Counted from the stretch's first letter, positions 1 to 7,607 are shown. The stretch is DNA of 16,761 nt from CAYMTN01 sp964393335 (GCA_964393335.1 CAYMTN010000112.1:1-16761); one strand, 5' to 3'. Numbers and translations: made by a program. Notes: generated from the letters alone by a model not told the origin.

Positions 1-1676
1 TGACCCCATCCGCGACCATGCCGCCGACCGTGCCATCGCCGACCGTGCCATCGCCAACCGTGCCATCGCCGACCGTGCCATCGCCGACCGTGCCATCGCC
101 GACCGTGCCATCGCCAACCGTGCCATCGCCGACGTCGTCGCTGCCGACCGTGACAGCGTCTGCAACGGCGCTGGCGACTTTCACCTTTACCCCGGTATCG
201 CCCACCGCAACGCGGCTGCCGACAGAGGTCATCACCTCGGAGCCAACCGAGACGGTGCCGCCCTCGCCGACCTACACGTACACGCCAACGCGGCTGCCGC
301 CCACGGCGGCGATCACGCTGGAACCGTCACCGGACGGCCCGACGCCGGACCTGTTCGCCAGCGCAACGGCGTTGGTCCAGCCGCAAGCGACCGCCACCTT
401 GCGCCCGGCGCAGATGACGGCCACGCAGATCATCAGCGACGCCACCGCGACTCGTATCGCCCAATACACGCCGACGCGCAGCGCATTCGCCCAGACGGCG
501 ACCCAGGTGGCTGCCGAAATGACGCAGACCGCGACCTATTTTGTCACGCCGAGCCAGACGCCGCGCCCGACCTTCACGCCGACGCCGACCTTCACTGCGT
601 CGCCTGATTTCCCGGCCACCGCGACACAGATCGTCAGCGCTGCGACGGCGACCGCCGGGGCGCTGGCGGCTGAATCGTTTGGCGCGGCAGTTGACGTGCC
701 CGCCGGGTGGGACGCCTCACGGGTGGACGCTCACACGCTCTTCCTGACGGATGGCACCGCCCGCGTATTTGTTTACAGCGGTGATGCGGCGTACTTCGCG
801 GCGGAATGGGCTATCCCGGCAGACGAGACCTATTTGCTGCATGCGGCGGCGGCCCTGCGCGCCAAAGTCGGCGGCAAAAAGTCGGCCTACAACGTCCAAA
901 ACCAATCGATCCTGATCCAGGTCGAGCGGCCCGATATGCCCGGCGCGGTGTACCTGGTTCAGCGCGGCGGCGCGTGGGTTATTCTCTCTGCCAGCGCCCC
1001 GGCAGACGTATTCGATACCTACCTGGCGGACGTATTCGATCCACTGGCCGAGTCGGTCAGCGTGCCGCAAGCGTCCCCGCCACCTGCCACCCCGCCACCG
1101 ACCCCGGTCGCCTGGAAAACCTATACCGATGAGGCAACCGGATTGATAGTGGACGTGCCTGCCGATTGGTTTCCGTACACCGACGAAAGCATGAATGATC
1201 CGGAATATGGGGTCTGGGGTCTGTTCTTCTTCTCGAATCCCGACGATGCCGGGCTGTTAGACGGAACGGCGTCCTCACCGGTCATTGCGCTGATGTGGTT
1301 TGACCTCAACCAGGCGATGTTTGTTGGGCGTATCCGGTCCCCAGAGGACATATTGACGACTCTTTTCGACTTGAGTCCTGACCAGATGCGTGTCCTGGAT
1401 GGGACTGATTACCCGACGGCGCGCGCTGTAGTGCATGCGGATGCCGACGGCGTGGTCTACGGGCTTCTGGCCAAGGATTACGCGGCCATTGCGCTACTGG
1501 CCGTTCCGGTGGGCGATAAGCGGCTGCTGTTGTTGGACGAAACGATTCTGCTACCGATGGTGCGGTCGATCAAACTGCCGCCGAAACCGGAGCCAACGGC
1601 GACGCCACCCCCGCTGCCGACCTATACACCGAATCCAACCTACACGCCCAATCCAACCTATACACCGGTGTCATAA
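1..1676 (+). CDS. Secreted Thr/Pro-rich protein with two PsbP-like domains (5' partial)
   Basis: The reading frame is open to the left edge (in-frame codons before the ATG at 18 read TPSAT), and that ATG has no ribosome binding site or signal peptide after it, so the real start lies upstream. Counting from the ATG at 18, residues 1-218 are low-complexity Thr/Pro/Ala linker, starting with seven TVPSP repeats and containing many TATA/TPTP words. Two globular segments follow, about 219-348 and 367-525. Both open with a similar motif (VDVPAGW at nt 690, VDVPADW at nt 1149), so the region looks duplicated. The fold is probably the PsbP/DcrB-like alpha/beta type seen in bacterial surface proteins; this is inferred from the motif and length only. 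The C-terminus is a second Thr/Pro tail with three PTYTP units and no membrane anchor. The protein is probably extracellular, function unknown. Confidence 0.75.
   Translation, partial: TPSATMPPTVPSPTVPSPTVPSPTVPSPTVPSPTVPSPTVPSPTSSLPTVTASATALATFTFTPVSPTATRLPTEVITSEPTETVPPSPTYTYTPTRLPPTAAITLEPSPDGPTPDLFASATALVQPQATATLRPAQMTATQIISDATATRIAQYTPTRSAFAQTATQVAAEMTQTATYFVTPSQTPRPTFTPTPTFTASPDFPATATQIVSAATATAGALAAESFGAAVDVPAGWDASRVDAHTLFLTDGTARVFVYSGDAAYFAAEWAIPADETYLLHAAAALRAKVGGKKSAYNVQNQSILIQVERPDMPGAVYLVQRGGAWVILSASAPADVFDTYLADVFDPLAESVSVPQASPPPATPPPTPVAWKTYTDEATGLIVDVPADWFPYTDESMNDPEYGVWGLFFFSNPDDAGLLDGTASSPVIALMWFDLNQAMFVGRIRSPEDILTTLFDLSPDQMRVLDGTDYPTARAVVHADADGVVYGLLAKDYAAIALLAVPVGDKRLLLLDETILLPMVRSIKLPPKPEPTATPPPLPTYTPNPTYTPNPTYTPVS
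27..131 (+). repeat. Seven 15-bp tandem repeats (TVPSP)
   Basis: Seven head-to-tail copies of ACCGTGCCATCGCCR occur at 27, 42, 57, 72, 87, 102 and 117, each encoding Thr-Val-Pro-Ser-Pro. The only difference among copies is the last base (G or A). Near-identity at the DNA level suggests recent expansion by slippage, and copy number may vary between strains. Confidence 0.95.
1617..1667 (+). repeat. C-terminal PTYTPN repeats
   Basis: Three copies of the peptide PTYTP are spaced by Asn with an 18-bp period at the end of the secreted Thr/Pro-rich protein. The codons differ between copies, so this array is older than the 5' TVPSP array. Confidence 0.85.
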
Positions 1677-1802
1677 GCCGGGATTTTCCCACCAGCCAAC
1701 CATGCCCAGGCGATTCGTGACGAGCCGCCTGTGTTGGTTATGCGGGGACGGTCACGCCCCAAAGGCCAGGCATTCTTCACGGTGTCTGCGTGCTGGCTGT
1801 GT

Positions 1803-1808
1803 TATAAT
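1803..1808 (+). promoter_or_regulatory. Probable -10 box of the partner-switch operon
   Basis: A perfect TATAAT lies 50 bases before the GTG start at 1859, inside the context TGTGTTATAATAAATG. No convincing -35 hexamer was found at 16-18 bases upstream. The surrounding gap (1677-1858) holds no gene and no clear terminator for the preceding gene. Confidence 0.6.
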
Positions 1809-1858
1809 AAATGTTCACACACCGAGCCGCTTCAATCACGATCACCTAAGGGCGAGCC

Positions 1859-4219
1859 GTGCCGAAAAATACCCCGATTCCAACGTATGTGATCGCCGTC
1901 GTTGCAGTGGGTGTGTTAATCGCCTTGATCGGAACTGTTACGTTTTTTTCCTCTCGACTGGTGCGTGACACGGTCGTCGATCAATTCCGCTCGCAAGAAC
2001 TCCAGCTTGCCAGTTCGTTGGCCCAGCAGACCGAAACGTACATCAACGGTCTGGCGGCTGACATCACGAGCCTGGCGTTGCAGCCGCCGGTGATGTCGTC
2101 GGCCCCCACCCAGGACGATGCTGGCCGCGCGTTGATGGCCGAACACGGCGAGGCCCGGTCGGGCATCATCCGCAGCATGATCTTGTTCGACCATCGCGGC
2201 AGCCCGGTTTATGCGTGGCCGGACGCGCTCAACAACGCACTTGCAGCCGGCGAGCGATCCCCGTATGCGCTGCCCTCGCGCTTGGTCGACCAGACGAAAA
2301 GCGGCACTTACGTGCCGCTGGATACCGAGTTGATCGCGGCGTCGCGCCGCGATAACCCGGCAGGCACCTTTTTGCTGGTGACGCCGGTCTATAACGACGT
2401 GCGCAAGACCGATTTTCTGGTGTACGAGCTGAACCTGGACGAATTGTTCCGGCAGATCATGAATTTTGTCGAGTTGGACAGCCGGGGCCAGGTGTGGGTG
2501 ATCAACAGCGTCAACGAGGTGCTCTACCAGGCCAACGACGCCGTTCCGATCGCGTCCTTGCAGGCCAAAATCTCGCTGGCGTCGGTGTTCAGTTTCCGCG
2601 AGCCAAGCGTCGTGGCCTACACCGTCGGCGGCGACGATCGTATCGCCGTGATCGCGCCGATTCGCACCCAGGGCAACGATTTTGTCGTGATCCTCAGCCG
2701 CGATACCGGGGTTGCGCTGGAGGAGGTCCAGAGCGATCTCCAAACGATTTTCGCGCTGGCGGTGGGGGCCATATTGTTGATCGCCACGCTGGCGATGGTC
2801 ATCATCCGCCAACTGGCACGCGAGGCCCAGCGCCGCCAGGACGAGGTCCAGCGCCGCCAGACAGCGCGCACCTTGCTGGAAATTTCCCGCGCGCTGAACT
2901 CGACGCTCAACCTGAAAGACGTGCTGCGCAGCATCATGGCCGAGCTGTCGAACATTCTGCCCTACGACAGCGCCGCCATTCTGCTGTTGGACCGCTCAAA
3001 ACTGTCGGTGGTGGCCCATCGCGGGGCGGACGTGGCCGAACACGAGGCGAATGCCGAGTTCGAGCCGGAACAAGCGCTCGCCGCGAACACCGTGCTGCAA
3101 ACGGGCCGCCCGCTGGTGATCCACGATACGCAGGCTGACGAGCGCTGGACGGCCATCGACCGGGACAGCGCCATCCGTTCGTGGATGGGCATTCCGCTGC
3201 GCGTGCGCGATAAAACAGTGGGCGTGCTGAACGTCAACAGCCACACGGTCGGGCACTTCAGCCCGGAAGCGATTGAATTGGCCGAAGCGTTTGCCGATCA
3301 AGCCAGTGTCGCCCTGCAAAATGCCCGCCTGCACGATTTTGAGGTCACGCGCATCGAGCAGGAACTGGCGATTGCGCGTGAGATTCAAACCAGCTTGCTG
3401 CCGTCTGCCGCGCCGGCGCTTGACCAGTTGGAAATCGTCACATATACGCTGCCCGCCCGGCGGGTGAGCGGCGATTTTTTCCAATATCTGCCCATGCCCA
3501 ACGGCCAGCTTGGCATCGCGGTCGGTGACGTGAGCGGGAAAGGCATCCCCGCGGCGATCTTGATGGCCGTGATCACGACGGCGATGCGTGACGAGATCGG
3601 GCGCAACGCGCGGCCTGATGCGCTGCTCAACGCGCTGAATAACCGCTTGCTGGAACGTATGAAAGCGGCGCACGTCAACAGCGCGCTGCTGGTCGGCGTG
3701 TTTGATCCGCCCACGCGCCGCCTGGAGATCGCTAACGGCGGCATGGTGCAGCCGTATGTGCGCGACGGTCAGGCATGGTCGTTCGTGCCGGTGGGCGGCT
3801 ACCCGCTCGGCCTGTCGCAGCGCCTGGCCTATGAAGCCAAAACGCTTACACTGGCTCCCGGTGCGATCATGCTGATCATGACTGATGGCGTGGTCGAGGC
3901 GCAGAATCCCGCCGGGGAGTTTTTCGGGTTTGAGCGTATCGAAGCGCTGCTCAACGAGATTCCGCCCGGCATCACCGGGCAGCAGTTGGTGGACCGGATC
4001 ATGGCGGCGGTGCGCGAGCACTTGAAGGGCGAAGAGCCGCAAGACGACCTGACGATTCTGGTGATCCGCTCGTTGGAAACCGGACAGGCCCGCCGCCCGG
4101 AATCCAGCGCCGCCCAGGATGCGGCGTCAGATCGACCGCGGGAGCCGGACCCGTCCGCGCCGCCGGTTAGCAGGCAGTCGCCCGCCAGCGCCGGACCGGA
4201 GAAGGGGGATCAAACATGA
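1859..4219 (+). CDS. Membrane-anchored Cache-GAF-SpoIIE (PP2C) serine phosphatase
   Basis: This is an RsbU/RsbP-type regulatory phosphatase expected to dephosphorylate a STAS-domain antagonist in a partner-switching pathway. The 786 residues read in order: TM1 (about 10-31), an extracytoplasmic Cache-like sensor (about 40-290), TM2 (about 297-318), a charged helix/coiled coil (320-350), a GAF domain (about 340-490), the linker QELAIAREIQTSLLP (501-515) typical of SpoIIE-class enzymes, and the PP2C domain (about 525-738). Metal-binding Asp candidates are visible at D539 (SGDF), D557 (GDVSGKG), D676 (MTDG) and D729/D730 (DDLTILV). No HAMP domain is recognisable between TM2 and GAF. A Pro/Ser-rich tail (740-786) follows the catalytic domain. 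The start is GTG preceded by AAGGGCGAG. The stop overlaps the next start by 4 bases (ATGA), implying translational coupling with the lipoprotein gene. Confidence 0.9.
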   Translation: MPKNTPIPTYVIAVVAVGVLIALIGTVTFFSSRLVRDTVVDQFRSQELQLASSLAQQTETYINGLAADITSLALQPPVMSSAPTQDDAGRALMAEHGEARSGIIRSMILFDHRGSPVYAWPDALNNALAAGERSPYALPSRLVDQTKSGTYVPLDTELIAASRRDNPAGTFLLVTPVYNDVRKTDFLVYELNLDELFRQIMNFVELDSRGQVWVINSVNEVLYQANDAVPIASLQAKISLASVFSFREPSVVAYTVGGDDRIAVIAPIRTQGNDFVVILSRDTGVALEEVQSDLQTIFALAVGAILLIATLAMVIIRQLAREAQRRQDEVQRRQTARTLLEISRALNSTLNLKDVLRSIMAELSNILPYDSAAILLLDRSKLSVVAHRGADVAEHEANAEFEPEQALAANTVLQTGRPLVIHDTQADERWTAIDRDSAIRSWMGIPLRVRDKTVGVLNVNSHTVGHFSPEAIELAEAFADQASVALQNARLHDFEVTRIEQELAIAREIQTSLLPSAAPALDQLEIVTYTLPARRVSGDFFQYLPMPNGQLGIAVGDVSGKGIPAAILMAVITTAMRDEIGRNARPDALLNALNNRLLERMKAAHVNSALLVGVFDPPTRRLEIANGGMVQPYVRDGQAWSFVPVGGYPLGLSQRLAYEAKTLTLAPGAIMLIMTDGVVEAQNPAGEFFGFERIEALLNEIPPGITGQQLVDRIMAAVREHLKGEEPQDDLTILVIRSLETGQARRPESSAAQDAASDRPREPDPSAPPVSRQSPASAGPEKGDQT

Positions 4220-5370
4220 TGGTGCGCAGACTCGGTTTTTCATTTTCCCGGCTGGTGATCGTGCTGGTCGTGGTGGCCGTAACACTGGCCGCATGTGATG
4301 ACAACCATAAGGACGGCACGACACGGGATACGCCGGAAGCGCTGAATCCCGACTGGAAACTCGGATTGGTGACCAACATCGGCGGCACGATCTCCGATGG
4401 CGGGTTCAGCGAGAGCGCGCACAAAGGGGCGCAGCGGGCCGTCGCGGAATTTAACCTGGGCTATGCCTATGCGCTCTCCAAAGACGAGAACGATTACGAA
4501 ATCCAGCTTGACAGGCTGATCGCCGGGGGGCGGAATATTATCGTGACGGTTGGCTTCCCGATGGAAGCGGTCACGCTGCGTTATGCCCGCGCACACCCGG
4601 ACGCGTATTTCATCGGCGTGGACCAGGGGTATGCCGGTGAGGCGATTCCCGCGAACCTGATCGGGCTGCAATTTGCCGAGGATGAAGCGTCGTTTGTCGT
4701 CGGGGCGCTGGCCGGGCTGATGACCGAATCCAACGTGGTCGCCGTGATCGGCGGCATGCAGATTCCGCCGGTCGTCAACCTGGCTGAAGGCTTCCGGGGT
4801 GGGGCGCAGTACGTCAACCCGGACGTGCAGGTTTTGATCACGTATACCGGCTCGTTCGACGACGCCGACCTCGGCACGCAGACCGCCGCCGAATTTATCG
4901 ATCAGGGCGCGGATGTGATCTTCGGCGCGGCAGGCAGCACCGGTTACGCCGGAATCCAGTACGCGGCGCGGGAGGGTGTGTGGGTGATCGGCGTGGACCA
5001 GGACGAGTGGCGGACTAATTTCCGCGAGGGCAGCCTGGATGGTTCCGACCGCGTCTTGACCAGCGCGATCAAACGCGTCGATAATGGCGTGTACCAGGCG
5101 ATCGCGTCGATCATGAATGGGGACGCGGCAGGTGGCGTCGTGGTGCTTGATACGGCTGACTGCGGCGTCGGTTATGCGCCGTTCCACGAAGCCGATTCCG
5201 CGATTCCCGCCGCCACGCAAGACACGGTGCAGGCCATCTGGCGCGCGCTGGCTGCCGGGACGCTGCGCACCGGTGTGAACGATCCGGCGCAGGTGCCCGA
5301 TCCGCTGGCCCCTGGCGTGCTGCCGGATGTGCCGGATGATGCCCCGCTGCCGGGTGATTGTGGCACCTGA
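4216..5370 (+). CDS. BMP/PnrA-family solute-binding lipoprotein
   Basis: The 384-residue protein begins with a lipoprotein signal peptide: a hydrophobic stretch at 13-24 and a lipobox TLAAC with Cys27. The rest matches the BMP/PnrA (Med) family, whose characterised members bind nucleosides outside the membrane and feed an ABC importer. Family features visible are TISDGGFSESAHKG (57-70; the D61/F64 pair sits where PnrA contacts ligand), the repeated GVDQ motif (134-137 and 259-262) and the central VVGALAGLM. Cys316 and Cys382, the only cysteines besides Cys27, could form a disulfide. No permease or ATPase gene is nearby. The start overlaps the phosphatase stop by 4 bases, so it belongs to the switch operon and may act as a ligand sensor rather than a transporter subunit; that role is inference. 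Confidence 0.88.
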   Translation: MMVRRLGFSFSRLVIVLVVVAVTLAACDDNHKDGTTRDTPEALNPDWKLGLVTNIGGTISDGGFSESAHKGAQRAVAEFNLGYAYALSKDENDYEIQLDRLIAGGRNIIVTVGFPMEAVTLRYARAHPDAYFIGVDQGYAGEAIPANLIGLQFAEDEASFVVGALAGLMTESNVVAVIGGMQIPPVVNLAEGFRGGAQYVNPDVQVLITYTGSFDDADLGTQTAAEFIDQGADVIFGAAGSTGYAGIQYAAREGVWVIGVDQDEWRTNFREGSLDGSDRVLTSAIKRVDNGVYQAIASIMNGDAAGGVVVLDTADCGVGYAPFHEADSAIPAATQDTVQAIWRALAAGTLRTGVNDPAQVPDPLAPGVLPDVPDDAPLPGDCGT

Positions 5371-5457
5371 CCAGGGGATTGATCGATACGTGGCGGGTGC
5401 ACAACCCATTGATCCTATGCGGCAACACACGCTTCTACACGAGCTGAAAGAAGTGCC

Positions 5458-6177
5458 ATGCAACCGGATAACGTCGAACTCTATTTGCCAAGCGTGCTTG
5501 GCTATGAAAAAATAGCACGCAGAGCCGCCGAAGCCCTCGCCGAGCAGATGGACTTCAACGAGGACCGGATCGAGAATCTCAAAACGGCGGTGGCCGAAGC
5601 CTGTGTGAACGCGATCGAGCACGGCAATAATCTTCAGCGCTCCGAGAGCGTGGCCGTTCACATGACCGTCTCGCCGGATAAGCTCGAAGTCCGCGTGGCG
5701 GATATCGGGTTTCAGGCGGTGCCGGATGAACTGCCCGCGCCCGGCAGCGGTGATATGCGCGGCTGGGGGATGTATTTTATCAAGAGTCTGGTCGATGAGA
5801 TGGTGATCACGAAGTTACCTGACGGTGGCAACGAGGTGCGCATGACATTGTATCTCAAGCACGCGGTGCCCGGCGACGATGCGCCCGCGCCATCACCTGG
5901 AACAGCGGGTCCGGCGGCGGTGTCTGTCAAATCATTTGCTGCGATCCAACCGGTTGAACCGAAGCCGGGCGCGATCCAGCCCGCCGAGCCGAAGCCCAGC
6001 GCGATCCAGCCAGCCGAGCCAAAGCCCAGCGCGATCCAGCCAGCCGAGCCAAAACCGGGCGCGATCCAGCCCGCCGAACCAAAGCCCAGCGCGATCCAAC
6101 CTGCCGAGCCACGCCAATCCACGCCGGACAACACGGCGTCGTCGCCGGGCGGTTCAACGCCGCCGTCAGAAAGTTGA
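5458..6177 (+). CDS. RsbW/SpoIIAB-like anti-sigma serine kinase with Pro-rich repeat tail
   Basis: Residues 1-136 form a HATPase_c_2 (GHKL) domain of the RsbW/SpoIIAB class, which binds and phosphorylates STAS antagonists and may sequester a sigma factor. The N box is visible as EACVNAIEHGN (E47, N51), the G1 box as ADIGF (D82, G84) and the G2 region as RGWGMYFIKS (101-110). The second Gly of a canonical DxGxG is not obvious. Family members usually end near residue 140. Here about 100 more residues follow, made of Ala/Pro sequence and six ten-residue AIQPAEPKPS units (162-221). A GAAAGAAG-like ribosome binding site precedes the ATG. The gene sits 87 bases after the lipoprotein gene and 9 bases before the STAS gene. 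The target sigma factor is not encoded in the window. Confidence 0.85.
   Translation: MQPDNVELYLPSVLGYEKIARRAAEALAEQMDFNEDRIENLKTAVAEACVNAIEHGNNLQRSESVAVHMTVSPDKLEVRVADIGFQAVPDELPAPGSGDMRGWGMYFIKSLVDEMVITKLPDGGNEVRMTLYLKHAVPGDDAPAPSPGTAGPAAVSVKSFAAIQPVEPKPGAIQPAEPKPSAIQPAEPKPSAIQPAEPKPGAIQPAEPKPSAIQPAEPRQSTPDNTASSPGGSTPPSES
5941..6120 (+). repeat. Six 30-bp tandem repeats in the kinase tail
   Basis: Six exactly in-register 30-bp units start at 5941, 5971, 6001, 6031, 6061 and 6091, each beginning GCGATCCA and encoding AIQPxEPKPx (last unit AIQPAEPRQS). Units 3 and 4 are nearly identical in DNA, which points to recent unit duplication. The peptide is proline- and charge-rich and probably extended. 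Confidence 0.95.
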
Positions 6178-6186
6178 GGTTGCCAG

Positions 6187-6531
6187 ATGGGCAAAGAAGT
6201 AGTCCACCGCCTGAACGGCGCTATCGGGTTTTTGGATTTTCCGCGCGATGTCACCGCGCAGACGCGCGAAACCGCCTACAACGCCTATAATACGCTGGCG
6301 CGCGCCAAAGTCACGGCGATTGGGTTAAATTTCGAGGCCAGCGATTACCTGAACAGCGCCGGGATCGGGCTGGTGATCAGCCTGGTCGAAGATGCCACGC
6401 AGTCGGGCCGCCCCGTGTACGCCTATGGTTTGTCGGCCCATTACCGCAAGCTGTTTAGCATGGTCGGCCTGGCCGAGCGCATCATCCTGGTGACGGACGA
6501 GGCCGAAATGTTGGAGCAGTGCGGCCAGTAG
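6187..6531 (+). CDS. STAS-domain anti-sigma factor antagonist (RsbV/SpoIIAA-like)
   Basis: The protein has 114 residues, the usual length of a single STAS domain. The phosphorylation loop reads YLNSAGIGLVI, with Ser57 aligned to Ser58 of SpoIIAA (DSSGLG in that protein). The usual Asp before the Ser is Asn56 here and the second Ser is Ala58. The end of the domain (HYRKLFSMVGLAERI) is typical of antagonists. Its expected role is to be phosphorylated by the upstream kinase and dephosphorylated by the SpoIIE-type phosphatase. It starts 9 bases after the kinase stop, with GAGG overlapping that stop codon as ribosome binding site. It is the last gene before an intrinsic terminator. Confidence 0.9.
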   Translation: MGKEVVHRLNGAIGFLDFPRDVTAQTRETAYNAYNTLARAKVTAIGLNFEASDYLNSAGIGLVISLVEDATQSGRPVYAYGLSAHYRKLFSMVGLAERIILVTDEAEMLEQCGQ

Positions 6532-6589
6532 GCCGCCGCCCAAATCCAGGCACAAACGGTACCGCTGGTGAGTGCCAGCGCCGCTTATT

Positions 6590-6612
6590 GGCCCGATCAT
6601 CGGGCCTTTTTT
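6590..6612 (+). terminator. Intrinsic terminator of the partner-switch operon
   Basis: GGCCCGAT (6590-6597) pairs perfectly with ATCGGGCC (6599-6606), practically GGCCCG closing a short AT-rich loop, followed at once by six T. A second small hairpin, CGCTGG/CCAGCG (6563-6580), lies just upstream and may assist. It ends the phosphatase-lipoprotein-kinase-STAS transcript. Confidence 0.92.
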
Positions 6613-6623
6613 GTCGTTGGGGT

Positions 6624-6638
6624 GTTATAGTACATAAC
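6624..6638 (+). promoter_or_regulatory. Candidate -10 box inside an inverted repeat upstream of degV-like gene
   Basis: TATAGT (6626-6631) is a plausible -10 box in the context GTGTTATAGTACATAAC. It lies within a 5-bp inverted repeat GTTAT-AGTAC-ATAAC (6624-6638), which could be an operator half-site pair. No good -35 is seen, since the expected position falls in the preceding terminator T-run. The repeat is short enough to be chance. Confidence 0.4.
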
Positions 6639-6706
6639 CATTCGACGTTACGTCTGTGTCACGTTTGACACGATCTATTCGATCAGCTCGAAACAAGGAG
6701 ACTTCA

Positions 6707-7603
6707 GTGACCAAACAACCTGTATCTTCTCATCCTTCGCCGGTAGTCGTCACCGACGCGGCCTGTGATCTGCCCGCCGACGCGATCGAGCAGTACGGGA
6801 TCACGGTTGCGCCACTGCGCCTCCTGTTTGGCGACGAAGCCTATCGCAGCGGCATCGACATGACGACCGGGCAGTTTTACCAGCGGTTAGCACGCGGCGA
6901 CGTGCACCCAACGACATCCCAACCCACCGTGCCCGAATTCATGGAGCTGTACCGCCGGGTTGGTCAAAGCGGCGCGCCGATCCTGTCGATTCATCTCAGC
7001 GAGGGCCTGAGTGGCACGGTCAACATCGCGCGGCAGGCCGCCAGGGAGCTGGCCGACCTGGCGATTACGGTGCACGACAGCGGCACGATCACGGCGGCGC
7101 TGGGGATTCAAGTCCTCACGGCGGCGCGCGCTGCCCGGTCCGGCTGTGCGATTGCGCAGATCATCCCCATGCTAGAGGCGGATTACCGGCGCGGCGACAT
7201 GCTGTTCAGCGTGGACGATCTTTCGTACCTGCACCGGGGCGGGCGGATCGGAGCCGTGCGTTACCAGATCGGCCAGGCGCTGCGCATCAAGCCGATTATC
7301 ACCGTCGCCAAAACGGGCGAGCACAGCGGCACGTACGTTTCCGTCGGGCGGGTGCGCAGTCTGTCGAAAGCGGTCGATGCGTTCGTCAAGCACATCGTCG
7401 ATCACGTGGGCGCGGGCAGCCAACTGCGTGCGATTTCCCTGTTTGGCGACGATCCGGCGCTGGCCGAGCAGCTCAACGCGCAGCTTGCCGACCAGTTTGA
7501 CTGTGTCTACCTGGAAATAATGCCCACCGCGCCGGTTTTGGGCGTTCACGTGGGGCCGAAGGCGCTCGGCATCGGGTACGCGCCCGGCGATTGGCCCACC
7601 TGA
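6707..7603 (+). CDS. DegV family fatty-acid-binding protein
   Basis: The DegV/FakB family binds a fatty acid in a closed pocket; FakB proteins present it to the kinase FakA for phospholipid synthesis. Family signatures are the N-terminal VVVTDAACDLP, PTTSQPTV, the LSEGLSGTVNIARQAA motif, and SVDDLSYLHRGGRIG with LRIKPII. The protein is complete at 298 residues. The chosen start is GTG 6707 because AAGGAG (6695-6700) sits 6 bases upstream of it. The longer reading from GTG 6656 would add 17 residues without a ribosome binding site. No fakA-like kinase is in the window. Confidence 0.9.
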   Translation: MTKQPVSSHPSPVVVTDAACDLPADAIEQYGITVAPLRLLFGDEAYRSGIDMTTGQFYQRLARGDVHPTTSQPTVPEFMELYRRVGQSGAPILSIHLSEGLSGTVNIARQAARELADLAITVHDSGTITAALGIQVLTAARAARSGCAIAQIIPMLEADYRRGDMLFSVDDLSYLHRGGRIGAVRYQIGQALRIKPIITVAKTGEHSGTYVSVGRVRSLSKAVDAFVKHIVDHVGAGSQLRAISLFGDDPALAEQLNAQLADQFDCVYLEIMPTAPVLGVHVGPKALGIGYAPGDWPT

Positions 7604-7607
7604 TGTG

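Noticed and set aside
1916..2812. A 298-residue minus-strand frame opposite the phosphatase sensor region
   Set aside because: It is an antisense shadow with composition typical of a reversed GC-rich gene and no motif.
4240..5661. A 473-residue open frame on the minus strand
   Set aside because: It is antisense to the lipoprotein and kinase genes, rich in Arg/His/Gly, without ribosome binding site or motif; both sense genes have clear family motifs.
5941..6120. A regularly spaced repeat array that might be taken for CRISPR
   Set aside because: The 30-bp units are contiguous with no spacers and are in frame within the kinase gene.
6665..6670. A perfect TTGACA upstream of the DegV gene
   Set aside because: There is no -10-like hexamer 16-18 bases downstream; the spacing falls on TCGAAA-like sequence.
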